A stretch of 14,831 nt of DNA from Anaerolineales bacterium (GTDB lineage Bacteria; Chloroflexota; Anaerolineae; Anaerolineales; UBA4823), in assembly GCA_022865865.1 (NCBI GenBank), contig JALHTN010000414.1, forward strand, positions 1-14,831, written 5' to 3'. Of this stretch, positions 1 through 8,429 are shown one piece after another. Under the pieces are notes generated by a model. It was not told the origin of the DNA. It made no database searches and saw only the letters and a program-made list of their open reading frames with translations. The translations under genes were made by a program, and so were the position numbers. The first letter of the stretch is position 1, and the number at the start of each line of letters is the position of its first letter.

Positions 1-825
1 CCCATCTTCTCTGCGGTTGACTGTACTATCTCTCCACTGATGCATGATGGACCCATGACCGAGGCCTGTATCGAATTAGCCAAGCTGGATGTGCCGATCA
101 TGGTTTATCCCATGCCGCTGGCTGGGGGCACATCCCCAGTGACTGCCAGCGGGACAATCTTGTTGCACAATGTTGAGTTCCTCAGTGGGCTGGTTTTGTT
201 CCAGCTGGTAAACCCGGGAACACCGATCATCTACGGAACCGGTGCCTCCCAGTTGGACATGAACACCGGTCGCTATGGGGGCAGCGCGGATGGTCATATG
301 CTGCGTTTGGGGATTGCTGAGATGGCTCGTTTCTATAACCTGCCCTTCAATTTAGGTGGATTAGCAACCCGTTCCACCAGTATGGACGCTCAATATGGTA
401 GCGAAGCAATAACCGCGGGTTTGCTGGCTTATCTGGCTGGAGCGGATGAAATCTACAGCATGGGATTGCTGGGTGATGCCCAGATTCTTTCCTATGATAA
501 ATTGGCAGCAGATAATGCTTTTGCCCACCATCTGGAGTCGATAGTTAAACCGATCCAAATCGATGATGCCCACCTGCAGGCAGATTTGATCGAACAGGTC
601 GGCATCGGCGGTCATTTCCTGACACAAAAGGAAACCCGCGATTTTACTCGCAGGGAATATGTCCCCATGTGGCCACCTGCTGATAAAACAATCCTCGAAA
701 TGGCTCATAATGAAGCGCTCGAAATTTATCATCATCATCAGCCTCCACAATTGCCAAGTGGAGCACAAGAGAAAATTGAGGACATCGTCAAAGAAGCAGA
801 TATAGCATTCATTAAAAAAGGATAG
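1..825 (+). CDS. MttB-family (trimethylamine methyltransferase-like) protein A, 5'-truncated by the window
   Basis: The frame is open from base 1 and ends at a TAG at 823-825, leaving about 274 C-terminal residues of a family that usually has about 480. It resembles MttB-type methyltransferases (Pfam MTTB), which move a methyl group from a quaternary or tertiary amine to a cytoplasmic corrinoid protein. Visible hallmarks are the PMPLAGGTSP segment, the NPGTPIIYG segment, EMARFYNLP, and the charged C-terminal helix. The terminal UAG lies at the normal family end, so it is a stop and not a pyrrolysine codon. The next gene starts 4 bp later. By motif this copy pairs with the fourth MttB gene (5758-7194), which has PMPLMGGTAP and EMARFYGLP. 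The substrate cannot be read from the sequence. Confidence 0.9.
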   Translation, partial: PIFSAVDCTISPLMHDGPMTEACIELAKLDVPIMVYPMPLAGGTSPVTASGTILLHNVEFLSGLVLFQLVNPGTPIIYGTGASQLDMNTGRYGGSADGHMLRLGIAEMARFYNLPFNLGGLATRSTSMDAQYGSEAITAGLLAYLAGADEIYSMGLLGDAQILSYDKLAADNAFAHHLESIVKPIQIDDAHLQADLIEQVGIGGHFLTQKETRDFTRREYVPMWPPADKTILEMAHNEALEIYHHHQPPQLPSGAQEKIEDIVKEADIAFIKKG

Positions 826-829
826 CTGT

Positions 830-2287
830 ATGCATTCAGAAACTCCCGATATCGTACCTTTCACTTCTCCGGTAAAGCACGAAGTTCTAACCGCTGAGCA
901 ATTAGGAACCCTTAAGCAGGGTACATTGCACCTGTTAAATGAAGTTGGGATTCGGTTCCCATCCAAGATCGCGCTGCAGATCTTTGCTGACCATGGCGCA
1001 AAAGTAGATTGGGAGAACAAAATTGTACGCATTCCACCAGACCTGGTTGATAGAGCGATGTCCAGCGCACCGCGATCGTTTGTTTTAGGAGGCCGGGAAG
1101 AACGTTTTGATTTGACCCTGGACGGGAGCTGCTCCTATCTGGCCACAGATGGTTGCGGAGTACGGGTGATGGACTTGGAAACCCGAACCGAACGACCTTC
1201 ACGCAAAGAAGACGTCGCCCAGATGGCAAGAGTTTGTGATGCACTGCCATTAATCAGCTTCTTCTGGCCTCTGGTCAGCGCACAAGATCACGGGTTAACT
1301 GCTCCACTGCACGAGTGCCACGCAGGATTAACCAACACGCTTAAACATGTGCGCGGTGGAACAACTGTTTTCCCCCAACTGGCCCAATACATCGTAGAGA
1401 TGGCGACCGTCGTCGCTGGCAGCGAGGGTGAACGACGTATGCGCCCTCCGGTGTGTGCAAACATCTGCACCGTAGCTCCGCTAGCACAAGATGATGATGG
1501 CATCGCATCCGCATTAGCTTATGCCGAAGCGGGAATTCCAACGAGTTTTATGGCCATGCCTACCATGGGCTCGACGGCACCTGCGACCCCAATGGGCGCG
1601 CTGGTTACCGGGGATGCGGAAGTCGTCAGCGCGATGGTTTTGATACAGCTTGCTTATCCAGGAGCTCCTGTTTTTCACTCAAATTTAATTTCTCTTATGG
1701 ACCCGCGCACGGGAGGATACATCAGCGATACCTCAATTCCTCTCGTAATTATGGCCGCGCAGATGGCTCATGCCTGGAACGTACCCACTTTGGGAGGTGG
1801 CAGCGTCAGCAGCGATGGCAAGCATATCGGCTGGCAATCAGGAAGTAAAAGTGGCTTGGGATCCGTCATCATTCCCTTAGCAGGAGGCGAAATCTGCGGG
1901 TACCTGGGGATGTTAGATGATTCAATGCTCCTTTACCCGGAACAGGTGATCCTCGACCATGAAATCTGCCGGGAAGCATATGATTATTTTCGGGAATATG
2001 AGTTTGATATTTCGGATTTAGCTCTAGATGTGATTAAAAATGTCGGACCCGGTTCCCATTTTCTGCTGCAGAAACACACCCGGAAGCACATCCGCGATTT
2101 TCACCTATCTCCTGTATTGCACAGCAATGATTCTGATGGACACAAATTAGACCCGCAAGAAGCAGCCTTAGCGGAATTCAAGCGCATAGATGAAACTCAC
2201 CATCCCGAACCTCTACCGCAGGAAAAGCTGCTTGAATTAGACCGCATCCTTGAAGCAGCAGATCGAGAAGCAGAAAAAATTGGTTGA
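830..2287 (+). CDS. MttB-family methyltransferase-like protein B (non-pyrrolysine)
   Basis: This is a full-length (485 aa) member of the MttB family. Bacterial homologs without pyrrolysine are known to demethylate glycine betaine (MtgB), proline betaine (MtpB), carnitine (MtcB) and gamma-butyrobetaine (MtyB), passing the methyl group to a corrinoid protein. Seen here are the N-terminal TDGCGVRVMDLET segment (about 107-118), WPLVSAQDH (about 146-154), the KHV motif near 172, IQLAYPGAP, and the helical tail ending in EPLPQEKLLELDRILEAA. The frame has no internal TAG. The ATG at 830 is preceded by AAGGA at good spacing and lies 4 bp after gene A. It aligns without gaps to the MttB copy at 4294 for about 150 residues, so the two are close paralogs. 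The exact substrate is unknown. Confidence 0.92.
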   Translation: MHSETPDIVPFTSPVKHEVLTAEQLGTLKQGTLHLLNEVGIRFPSKIALQIFADHGAKVDWENKIVRIPPDLVDRAMSSAPRSFVLGGREERFDLTLDGSCSYLATDGCGVRVMDLETRTERPSRKEDVAQMARVCDALPLISFFWPLVSAQDHGLTAPLHECHAGLTNTLKHVRGGTTVFPQLAQYIVEMATVVAGSEGERRMRPPVCANICTVAPLAQDDDGIASALAYAEAGIPTSFMAMPTMGSTAPATPMGALVTGDAEVVSAMVLIQLAYPGAPVFHSNLISLMDPRTGGYISDTSIPLVIMAAQMAHAWNVPTLGGGSVSSDGKHIGWQSGSKSGLGSVIIPLAGGEICGYLGMLDDSMLLYPEQVILDHEICREAYDYFREYEFDISDLALDVIKNVGPGSHFLLQKHTRKHIRDFHLSPVLHSNDSDGHKLDPQEAALAEFKRIDETHHPEPLPQEKLLELDRILEAADREAEKIG

Positions 2288-2291
2288 AAAA

Positions 2292-3383
2292 ATGGAAGCA
2301 AAGACACCGCGGGAAGAAGGCTATTTTATGCCTGCCGAATGGGAACCCCACGAAGGTACCTGGCTGCAGTGGCCGCAGAATAAAATCTATTCCCGTTATG
2401 AATTGAAGCTGGAAGGCATCTGGTTGAACATGGTTGATGCCTTGAACGATCACGAAAGCGTGCATCTGGTCGTTGCCGATGAGCGGCAGCAGGAACACGT
2501 CTCGCAACAGCTTCAATACCATGGTATCGGTTTACAAAACGTTGACTTCCACACCATCAAGACAGACGATGTATGGACGCGCGATAATGGACCCATTTTT
2601 GTGATTAATGATAAGGGACAGGTGGCGATCACAGATTGGGTGTTCAATGGATGGGGAGATCGTTTCGATTATCAACTTGACAATCAAGTTCCGGCCAAGA
2701 TCGCAGAACAATTGGATTTACCGATATTCGAGGCTCCAATGGTGTTGGAAGCCGGTGCGGTTGAGGTGAACGGCAAAGGCACCTTCCTGGCTACCAGATC
2801 ATCGATCATCGATTTATACCGCAATCCCGGCATGAGCCAGGAAGAGATTGAAGAGACCCTTGGGAATTATCTTGGAGTTGATCATTTCATCTGGCTGACT
2901 GGAGCTGGGAGAGGTGAATGCGATTTGTGGGGAGATGAAACCGATTGCCATATCGATATCGTGGCTCGCTTCACGGATGAGACCACCATACTTTATAACT
3001 GGACCGAGGACACCAGCGACCCCCGCCATGACATGTGCGCTTTATCTTATGCTGAGATGCAGCATTCTACAACCGAATCGGGTAAATCGCTGAGCCTGGT
3101 TCCTCTACCACTGCCAGAAGTCCACCAGACAACCACGATGACCAAGTGGCGCAAGAACACATTCACTGATGCCACTTACAGCAATTACCTGGTAGCAAAT
3201 AATGTGGTCCTGGTGCCGGTTTATGGACACAAGAATGATGATCGCGCGTTGAAGATTATTGGCGAACATTTCCCCGGCAGAGAAATCATCAGCATCGAAA
3301 TTTTAGGCTTGATTGAATATGGCGGTGCTGTTGGCTGTGTAACCCAACCGCAGCCAGCTGCAGTGGGAACCCAAGGAGAATAA
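2292..3383 (+). CDS. aguA: Agmatine deiminase-like protein (PAD_porph family)
   Basis: This is a 363-residue guanidino-modifying enzyme. Agmatine deiminase hydrolyses the guanidine group of agmatine to N-carbamoylputrescine and ammonia. The N-terminus (MPAEWEPHEGTW, about 13-24) and WTRDNGP (95-101) are typical. The residues expected for catalysis are all present: Asp98, Glu153, His220 and Asp222 in the HID motif, and Cys349. Several surroundings are unusual. The usual GGNIHC-type loop reads GGAVGC, the usual EGG reads EAG, and about ten extra residues precede the GDETDCHID segment. The substrate may therefore not be agmatine itself. I chose ATG 2292 because homologs begin near PRELGYxMPAEW; an upstream TTG at 2250 would overlap gene B by 38 bp. 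The stop abuts the ATG of the next gene, which implies translational coupling. Confidence 0.85.
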   Translation: MEAKTPREEGYFMPAEWEPHEGTWLQWPQNKIYSRYELKLEGIWLNMVDALNDHESVHLVVADERQQEHVSQQLQYHGIGLQNVDFHTIKTDDVWTRDNGPIFVINDKGQVAITDWVFNGWGDRFDYQLDNQVPAKIAEQLDLPIFEAPMVLEAGAVEVNGKGTFLATRSSIIDLYRNPGMSQEEIEETLGNYLGVDHFIWLTGAGRGECDLWGDETDCHIDIVARFTDETTILYNWTEDTSDPRHDMCALSYAEMQHSTTESGKSLSLVPLPLPEVHQTTTMTKWRKNTFTDATYSNYLVANNVVLVPVYGHKNDDRALKIIGEHFPGREIISIEILGLIEYGGAVGCVTQPQPAAVGTQGE

Positions 3384-4280
3384 ATGTCGCGCAACGTAAA
3401 ACTAGGCTTGATCCAGATGACCTGCACAGATGACAAGCAATCAAATATTGATAAAGCAGTAGCAAATATTGAAAGTTTAGCTCGGTCAGTAGCGCAAATC
3501 ATCTGCACCCAGGAGCTCTACCAAACACCTTATTTTTGCCAGGTGATGGATGATCAAGTTTTCAAATTAGCGCAAGAGATCCACGTAGAATCTGAAATAA
3601 TCAGGAACCTTGGTTCCTTAGCAGCAGATTTAAAAGTAGTATTAATTGCCGGTTTATTCGAGAAAAGAGCTGCTGGACTCTACCACAACACTGCAGTTGT
3701 GATTGATGCAGACGGCACATACCTGGGCAAATATCGGAAAATGCACATCCCGCAGGACCCTGGCTACACGGAGAAATATTATTTTACTCCTGGTGATCTG
3801 GGCTACCAGGTATTCAGGACAAAATACGCAGATATTGGGGTGCTCATCTGTTGGGACCAGTGGTTTCCTGAAGCTGCCCGTTTAACCGCCATGAGTGGAG
3901 CGGAACTCATTTTCTGTCCCACTGCGATTGGTTTTGACCCTGATAACAAAAGTGCTGAAGAGCGTGAAGAGAGCCATGCTGCCTGGCAGATCGTACAGCA
4001 AGGTCACGCGGCCGCAAATGCCTGTTACTTAGCTGCCATCAACCGGGTGGGATTCGAGAAGTCGCCTGATAGTAATGGAGGTATCCAATTTTGGGGAGGC
4101 AGCTTTGTCGCCAACCCCTCTGGCCAGCTGCTTGAGAAAGCATCTACGGAAGAGGAAGAGAACCTGCTCTGTTCAATTGATCTTTCCCGGATCGAGGAGA
4201 TCCGCAATATCTCATCCTACCCATTTCGTGACCGCCGGGTGGATAGCTACCAGGATCTAACCGCGCTTTATTCTGATTAA
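3384..4280 (+). CDS. aguB: N-carbamoylputrescine amidase-like nitrilase-superfamily hydrolase
   Basis: This 298-aa protein of the carbon-nitrogen hydrolase superfamily carries the full Glu-Lys-Cys triad: Glu44 in CTQELYQTPYF, Lys119 in KYRKMHIP, and Cys156 in GVLICWDQWFPEAAR. These blocks match AguB closely. AguB hydrolyses N-carbamoylputrescine to putrescine, carbon dioxide and ammonia, the step after agmatine deiminase. The ATG follows the aguA-like stop with no gap, and an AAGGAG lies just upstream inside the end of that gene, so the two are very likely made together. Because the pair sits between MttB genes, the ureido substrate may be a relative of carbamoylputrescine and not that compound itself. 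The fold and reaction type are secure; the exact substrate is inferred. Confidence 0.9.
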   Translation: MSRNVKLGLIQMTCTDDKQSNIDKAVANIESLARSVAQIICTQELYQTPYFCQVMDDQVFKLAQEIHVESEIIRNLGSLAADLKVVLIAGLFEKRAAGLYHNTAVVIDADGTYLGKYRKMHIPQDPGYTEKYYFTPGDLGYQVFRTKYADIGVLICWDQWFPEAARLTAMSGAELIFCPTAIGFDPDNKSAEEREESHAAWQIVQQGHAAANACYLAAINRVGFEKSPDSNGGIQFWGGSFVANPSGQLLEKASTEEEENLLCSIDLSRIEEIRNISSYPFRDRRVDSYQDLTALYSD

Positions 4281-4293
4281 TGAGGAAAGTTTT

Positions 4294-5742
4294 ATGCCGA
4301 GTACAACCCCGCAGTTAAAGCCAATTAAACCTCAATACCGAATCAACGTACTCACTAAAGAGCAGCTGGAGCAGATCCAATCTGCAACGCTCGAAATTCT
4401 CGAGAATGTTGGCTTTTACTGCCCATCGAAGAAAGCACTATCCATTTATGCTGAGCATGGTGCGTCCGTTGATCCTGATTCCAAGATCGTGAAACTGCCG
4501 AATTCGATTGTGTTGGAAGCCATGTCTCATGCGCCGCGATTCTATACTCTGGGCTCCCGCTCTGTAGATCACGATCTCATTCTTGATGGATCTGCAACCT
4601 ACACCGCCACCGATGGCACCGGTGTTGAGACTGTGGATTTTGAAACCCAACAACGACGTTCATCAAATAAGGCTGATGTAGCCAGGATGGCAAGGGTGAC
4701 GGATTATTTACCATCTCTTAGCTTTTATTGGCCCATGGTCAGTGCTCAAGATCACCCAGAAACAGCCTCACTACATGAGCTAGATGCCTCCTTCAATAAT
4801 ACCGTGAAACATGTGCAGACTTGCACGGTTGTTGAGGAGAAAACTGCACACTATGCGATCGAAATGGCGAAAGTTATTTCCGGGGACGAAGCCACGATGC
4901 GGACTCGCCCACCATTCTCATCACTGATCTGCACGATAGCGCCTCTGGCGATGGATATCGAAGCTATGGAAGCTTCCCTGGTGTTCGCCGAGGCTGGAAT
5001 ACCAGTCGGATTTATGTCCATGGCCTGTGGAGGGTTATCTTCACCGGCAACTGTCGCGGGAACGATCGCGGTTGCAGACGCAGAGGTAGTGGCCGCGATG
5101 GTGCTGATCCAATTAGCTCATCCCGGTGCACCGATTTATCATTCTCTCATGCCCAGCCTCATGGATCGCATGACAGGAGATTTCGAGGGTGGTTCCTGGA
5201 ATACGGATTTATTTGCTCCCATCGCTGTTGAACTAGCACACATGTGGGGGGTACCAACCTTGGCTCCCATAGGTACCTATGCGGATGTTTCTGGATGGTC
5301 TTCCGCGGCAGGGCTGAAAGGGAATATGCTGGCAGTTGCATTGACAGGTGCTGACACTGCCAGCGGTATCGGATTGCGAGAAGCTTGCACCTTGCTGACT
5401 CAAGAAGCATTGGTCTTGGATGCCGAGTTCTGTGACATGGCCCGGGTGGATGCCAATGGTTTAGACACCAGCCAGGAAGCTTTTTCATTGGACATGATCA
5501 AGAGAGTTGGACCGCGCGGTAATTTCTTAAAAGAGAAGAAAACACGCCAACAAGTCCGGGATCTGGAATACTCTCAACTAACTACGCAGGTAAGTGATGA
5601 TGGAGGTTATCGAGATCCGATTGAAGTTGCCCATGAGAAGACTGCCTGGATCCTGAAAAACCACTATCCTGAACCATTAGAAGAAAAGCAGCGAGCGGAG
5701 CTGAAACATATCCTTGCTGCAGCAAAGCAAGAAATTGCTTAA
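4294..5742 (+). CDS. MttB-family methyltransferase-like protein C (non-pyrrolysine)
   Basis: This 482-aa protein is the closest paralog in the window of the MttB gene at 830. The two share, colinearly, ATDGTGVETVDFET (about 105-118), WPMVSAQDH, KHV, ICTIAPLAMD and IQLAHPGAPIYHS. The expected role is cytoplasmic methyl transfer from a methylated amine to a corrinoid protein. No internal TAG is present. The ATG at 4294 follows a clear GAGGAAAG, 13 bp after the aguB-like stop, so it belongs to the same transcript. The middle region, which lines the substrate pocket in this family, differs from gene B: FMSMACGGLSSPA here, FMAMPTMGSTAPA there. The paralogs may therefore act on different methylated substrates or on successive methyl groups; that is inference. 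Confidence 0.92.
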   Translation: MPSTTPQLKPIKPQYRINVLTKEQLEQIQSATLEILENVGFYCPSKKALSIYAEHGASVDPDSKIVKLPNSIVLEAMSHAPRFYTLGSRSVDHDLILDGSATYTATDGTGVETVDFETQQRRSSNKADVARMARVTDYLPSLSFYWPMVSAQDHPETASLHELDASFNNTVKHVQTCTVVEEKTAHYAIEMAKVISGDEATMRTRPPFSSLICTIAPLAMDIEAMEASLVFAEAGIPVGFMSMACGGLSSPATVAGTIAVADAEVVAAMVLIQLAHPGAPIYHSLMPSLMDRMTGDFEGGSWNTDLFAPIAVELAHMWGVPTLAPIGTYADVSGWSSAAGLKGNMLAVALTGADTASGIGLREACTLLTQEALVLDAEFCDMARVDANGLDTSQEAFSLDMIKRVGPRGNFLKEKKTRQQVRDLEYSQLTTQVSDDGGYRDPIEVAHEKTAWILKNHYPEPLEEKQRAELKHILAAAKQEIA

Positions 5743-5757
5743 TTGGAGCAATCCTGC

Positions 5758-7194
5758 ATGAAGACTTTCTTACAAGTACTCTCCGAAGACGAAAAGAGCC
5801 TGGTACACGCACGTTCCTTGGAAATTTTGGCGAATACAGGGGTAAGAGTTGACACCGCTGCCGGCAGAAATCTTCTAAAAGAAGCTGGTGCACAGGTCAA
5901 TGAAGAGACACGTATTGTGCATTTTCCCCGAACGTTGGTTGAGGAATCTCTCCGATTAACAACGAAAGATTTTTCACTGGGAGCACGACGACCGGGTTGG
6001 GATCTGAAGATGAACGCTGGAAATTTCACTCTTTTAGCAGATGGCGAGGGCACATTCGTCACTGATGCAAAGACTGGCGAACGGCGACCCAGCACGTCCA
6101 AAGACTGGATGAAGGCGACCCACCTGATCGATGCCCTGGATGAAATTGGCGTTTACTGGTCAATGGCTGAACGCAGTGACGATCCTGCCAACCCATCCGC
6201 CGCTGACCAGGTTCGCTACTACAGTAATATTTTTCGCAACTTTTCTAAACATGTACAGGATGGCTCGCCAACTGCGGATCTCGCTCCCTGGTTGTTGGAG
6301 GTCTTACAAGTAGTCTTTGGAGATAAAGAAACCATTCGCAAATCACACCCTTTCTCCTTCCTCCTTTGCCCACAATCACCACTGGTGATCGACCAGCAAT
6401 TTGCGGATGCTTACCTGGCGATTCTTGGTTGGGATATCCCGGTGGCGATTATGCCCATGCCTCTGATGGGCGGCACTGCACCCGCCAGCTTAATTTCAAC
6501 CCTCATCCTGGGAAACTGCGAAGTTCTGGCCACCTTATGCATGATCCAGGCTGGTGCACCAGGAACGCCAATTCTATATGCCCCCGTCTTGGCGATCTCG
6601 AATTTACGCAATGGATCATACAGCGCGGGAGCCATCGAGAGCGGCTTGACTGGCGCAGCCAGCACCGAGATGGCTCGCTTTTACGGTTTACCTGTGGAAG
6701 CCAGCGGCGGTGGGACGAATCAATTTATGCCAGGTATTCAAGCCAGCTATGAAAGATCATTGAACGCATTGCTGCCTGTCCTTTCCTGGCCAGATCTCCT
6801 GGTAGGCCCAGGTCTGATCGGCGGCTCAACTCATCTCTGCCTGGAGCAGCTGCTCATTGATGTCGAGGTATACAAGATGGGTATCCGTGCCCACCAGGGG
6901 ATCGCGTCTGACAAACAGCACTGGCTAGATGAGGTCATCCAGCAGGTAGGACCCGCGGGTTATTTTATGGGCCAACCTTCAACGGTTAAGAATATGCGAT
7001 CTGGAGAATGGTATCTCAGTGATTTTGGATCGCCAGGCAGCTATGAAGAATGGCAAAACTCAGGAAAACAAGATGTGATCCAGGAGGCCAGAGATAGAAT
7101 CGATCAAATTCTATCCACCCACAAACCGCTACCACTGAGTGAAGAAATTGAGAAAGAATTAGATCAAATATATATTCGTGCGCAAGCAAAATAA
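5758..7194 (+). CDS. MttB-family methyltransferase-like protein D (non-pyrrolysine)
   Basis: This is a 478-aa MttB-family protein. Family blocks seen are LLADGEGTFVTD and GERRPSTSKDW near residues 92-116, SKHVQDG, MPMPLMGGTAPAS, APGTPILYAP, EMARFYGLP, and GPGLIGGSTHLCLEQL. No internal TAG is present. I placed the start at ATG 5758 because GGAG at 5745-5748 stands at good spacing; the frame is open back to TTG 5743 directly after the previous stop, but that start would have no ribosome binding site of its own. Its motifs group it with the truncated first MttB protein and not with its immediate neighbour upstream. It is the last methyltransferase gene in the operon and is followed by the widest gap of the unit (65 bp), which contains a hairpin. 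Confidence 0.9.
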   Translation: MKTFLQVLSEDEKSLVHARSLEILANTGVRVDTAAGRNLLKEAGAQVNEETRIVHFPRTLVEESLRLTTKDFSLGARRPGWDLKMNAGNFTLLADGEGTFVTDAKTGERRPSTSKDWMKATHLIDALDEIGVYWSMAERSDDPANPSAADQVRYYSNIFRNFSKHVQDGSPTADLAPWLLEVLQVVFGDKETIRKSHPFSFLLCPQSPLVIDQQFADAYLAILGWDIPVAIMPMPLMGGTAPASLISTLILGNCEVLATLCMIQAGAPGTPILYAPVLAISNLRNGSYSAGAIESGLTGAASTEMARFYGLPVEASGGGTNQFMPGIQASYERSLNALLPVLSWPDLLVGPGLIGGSTHLCLEQLLIDVEVYKMGIRAHQGIASDKQHWLDEVIQQVGPAGYFMGQPSTVKNMRSGEWYLSDFGSPGSYEEWQNSGKQDVIQEARDRIDQILSTHKPLPLSEEIEKELDQIYIRAQAK

Positions 7195-7202
7195 TTCCCA
7201 TA

Positions 7203-7224
7203 CGATCCAAAATAAATTGGATCG
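7203..7224 (+). other. Intra-operon hairpin between the methyltransferase and dehydrogenase genes
   Basis: CGATCCAA and TTGGATCG form a perfect 8-bp stem around the 6-nt loop AATAAA. It lies in the only sizeable gap of the operon. No run of T follows it, so a strong intrinsic terminator is unlikely. It could be an RNA processing or stability element or an attenuating structure that sets downstream expression apart from the methyltransferase genes. The next gene has its own strong AAGGAG at 7248-7253. Confidence 0.5.
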
Positions 7225-7259
7225 GAGAATAATATTTAGTTCAATCTAAGGAGTAAACC

Positions 7260-8399
7260 ATGCGTGCATTAGTTCTCGGAGGAGCTGGGGCGGTGTGCAA
7301 GGAAACCACCCGCGATCTGGCTCGATACAGCAAGTATGATGAGATTGTGGTAGCAGATTTTAATCTCCAAGCCGCGACTGATCTGATCAAGGATATTGGG
7401 GATAAACGCCTGACACCCCTCTTCTTTGATGCCGAAGATTACGGCTCAATGCTCAAACTGTTTCCCGCTTTTGATGTGGTGGTTAACGGTCTTCCCTGGA
7501 AATATGACCTGCCAGTCACAAAAGCCTGTGTGGAGGTGGGCGTTAATGGGCTGGATGTATCCACCGAGGAAGATCAATGGAGTTATGATGCAGAAGCAAA
7601 AGGCAAGGATGTCGTCTTTATACCAGGCGTTGGTGCGACTCCCGGTATTACCAACGCAATGGCAAAACGGGCTGCGGATCGTATGGATGAGGTAGATGAT
7701 ATCCAAATCAACTTCGCTGCTTTCCGCTCGCCAGCACCAGCACCCGGATTGCTGATCACTTTCCTTTGGGAATTTCATCCCCAGACCGAATCTCGAGTTT
7801 ATTACCAGGATGGAGAATTCATCTGGGCAGGACCCTTTGAAGGTTTAAAAATGATCGAATTCCCGGGACTAATCGGTGAGCAGGAAGTCTGTTATATCCC
7901 CCACCCAGAGACGCGCACCATGCCGAAATCCTTGGGAGCCAAAAAAGTATCCGTGCGGGGATGTTTCCCACCACAAGCGATGCGCATCGGGAAGGTAATG
8001 TTGGACTGGGGACTTTACTCTGATGATCCGGTGAGGATAAAAGGCATAGAATCAACACCCTTTGATATAATGTTTGACCTGCTGCTGGAAATGCCAGAAA
8101 CGAAACAAACCACAATTTGGGCATATGGTCTTGTGGTCGATGTCTACGGAAAAGTCAATGGACGAGCAGTCAAGGATACGCTGTGGAGCGAGCATCCACC
8201 GCAGGAGGAATGGGGTGGTTCGGCAGCATATTACAAGAACATCGCCATACCTTTGAGCATTGGCGCACAAATGATCACTGATGGTGAAGTATCTGCCAGG
8301 GGAGTTGTGCCACCAGAATCTTCACTTGATCCCGACCGATTCTTCGAAGAATTAAAGAAGCGCGGCATTCTTATCAAAGAGAAATTCGAAGAATTGTAA
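7260..8399 (+). CDS. Saccharopine dehydrogenase-like NAD(P)-binding oxidoreductase
   Basis: This 379-aa protein has an N-terminal Rossmann domain (LVLGGAGAVCKET at about 4-16, with Cys13 in place of the third Gly of GxGxxG) and family segments VVNGLPWKYDLPV and GVGATPGITN. These place it in the saccharopine dehydrogenase-like family, whose members form or split secondary amines between an amino acid and a carbonyl compound, or act on related imines, using NAD(P)H. A long C-terminal domain follows, as in carboxynorspermidine and saccharopine dehydrogenase relatives. The start ATG 7260 has AAGGAG seven bases upstream. No lysine-pathway genes are nearby; neighbours handle methylated amines and guanidino groups, so amine catabolism is more likely. 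The exact substrate is unknown. Confidence 0.82.
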   Translation: MRALVLGGAGAVCKETTRDLARYSKYDEIVVADFNLQAATDLIKDIGDKRLTPLFFDAEDYGSMLKLFPAFDVVVNGLPWKYDLPVTKACVEVGVNGLDVSTEEDQWSYDAEAKGKDVVFIPGVGATPGITNAMAKRAADRMDEVDDIQINFAAFRSPAPAPGLLITFLWEFHPQTESRVYYQDGEFIWAGPFEGLKMIEFPGLIGEQEVCYIPHPETRTMPKSLGAKKVSVRGCFPPQAMRIGKVMLDWGLYSDDPVRIKGIESTPFDIMFDLLLEMPETKQTTIWAYGLVVDVYGKVNGRAVKDTLWSEHPPQEEWGGSAAYYKNIAIPLSIGAQMITDGEVSARGVVPPESSLDPDRFFEELKKRGILIKEKFEEL

Positions 8400-8429
8400 T
8401 CCCAGGAACTGAATAAAATGGAGGTAGTT

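Noticed and set aside
823..825. UAG codon at the end of the first MttB-like gene as a pyrrolysine codon
   Set aside because: It lies at the normal C-terminal end of the family, after the terminal helix, and the next gene starts 4 bp later. Pyrrolysine in true MttB is internal. The full-length copies have no internal UAG.
361..1032. Long minus-strand frames opposite the MttB and other operon genes
   Set aside because: They are antisense to well-supported genes, have no ribosome binding sites of note and give no recognisable proteins.
2250..2291. Extended start (TTG 2250) for the deiminase-like gene
   Set aside because: It would add 14 lysine/glutamate-rich residues not typical of the family and overlap the previous gene by 38 bp; these residues are a shifted reading of the MttB C-terminal helix.
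7260..8399. Assignment as lysine-pathway saccharopine dehydrogenase
   Set aside because: No lysine genes are adjacent; the family is broad and the operon context differs.
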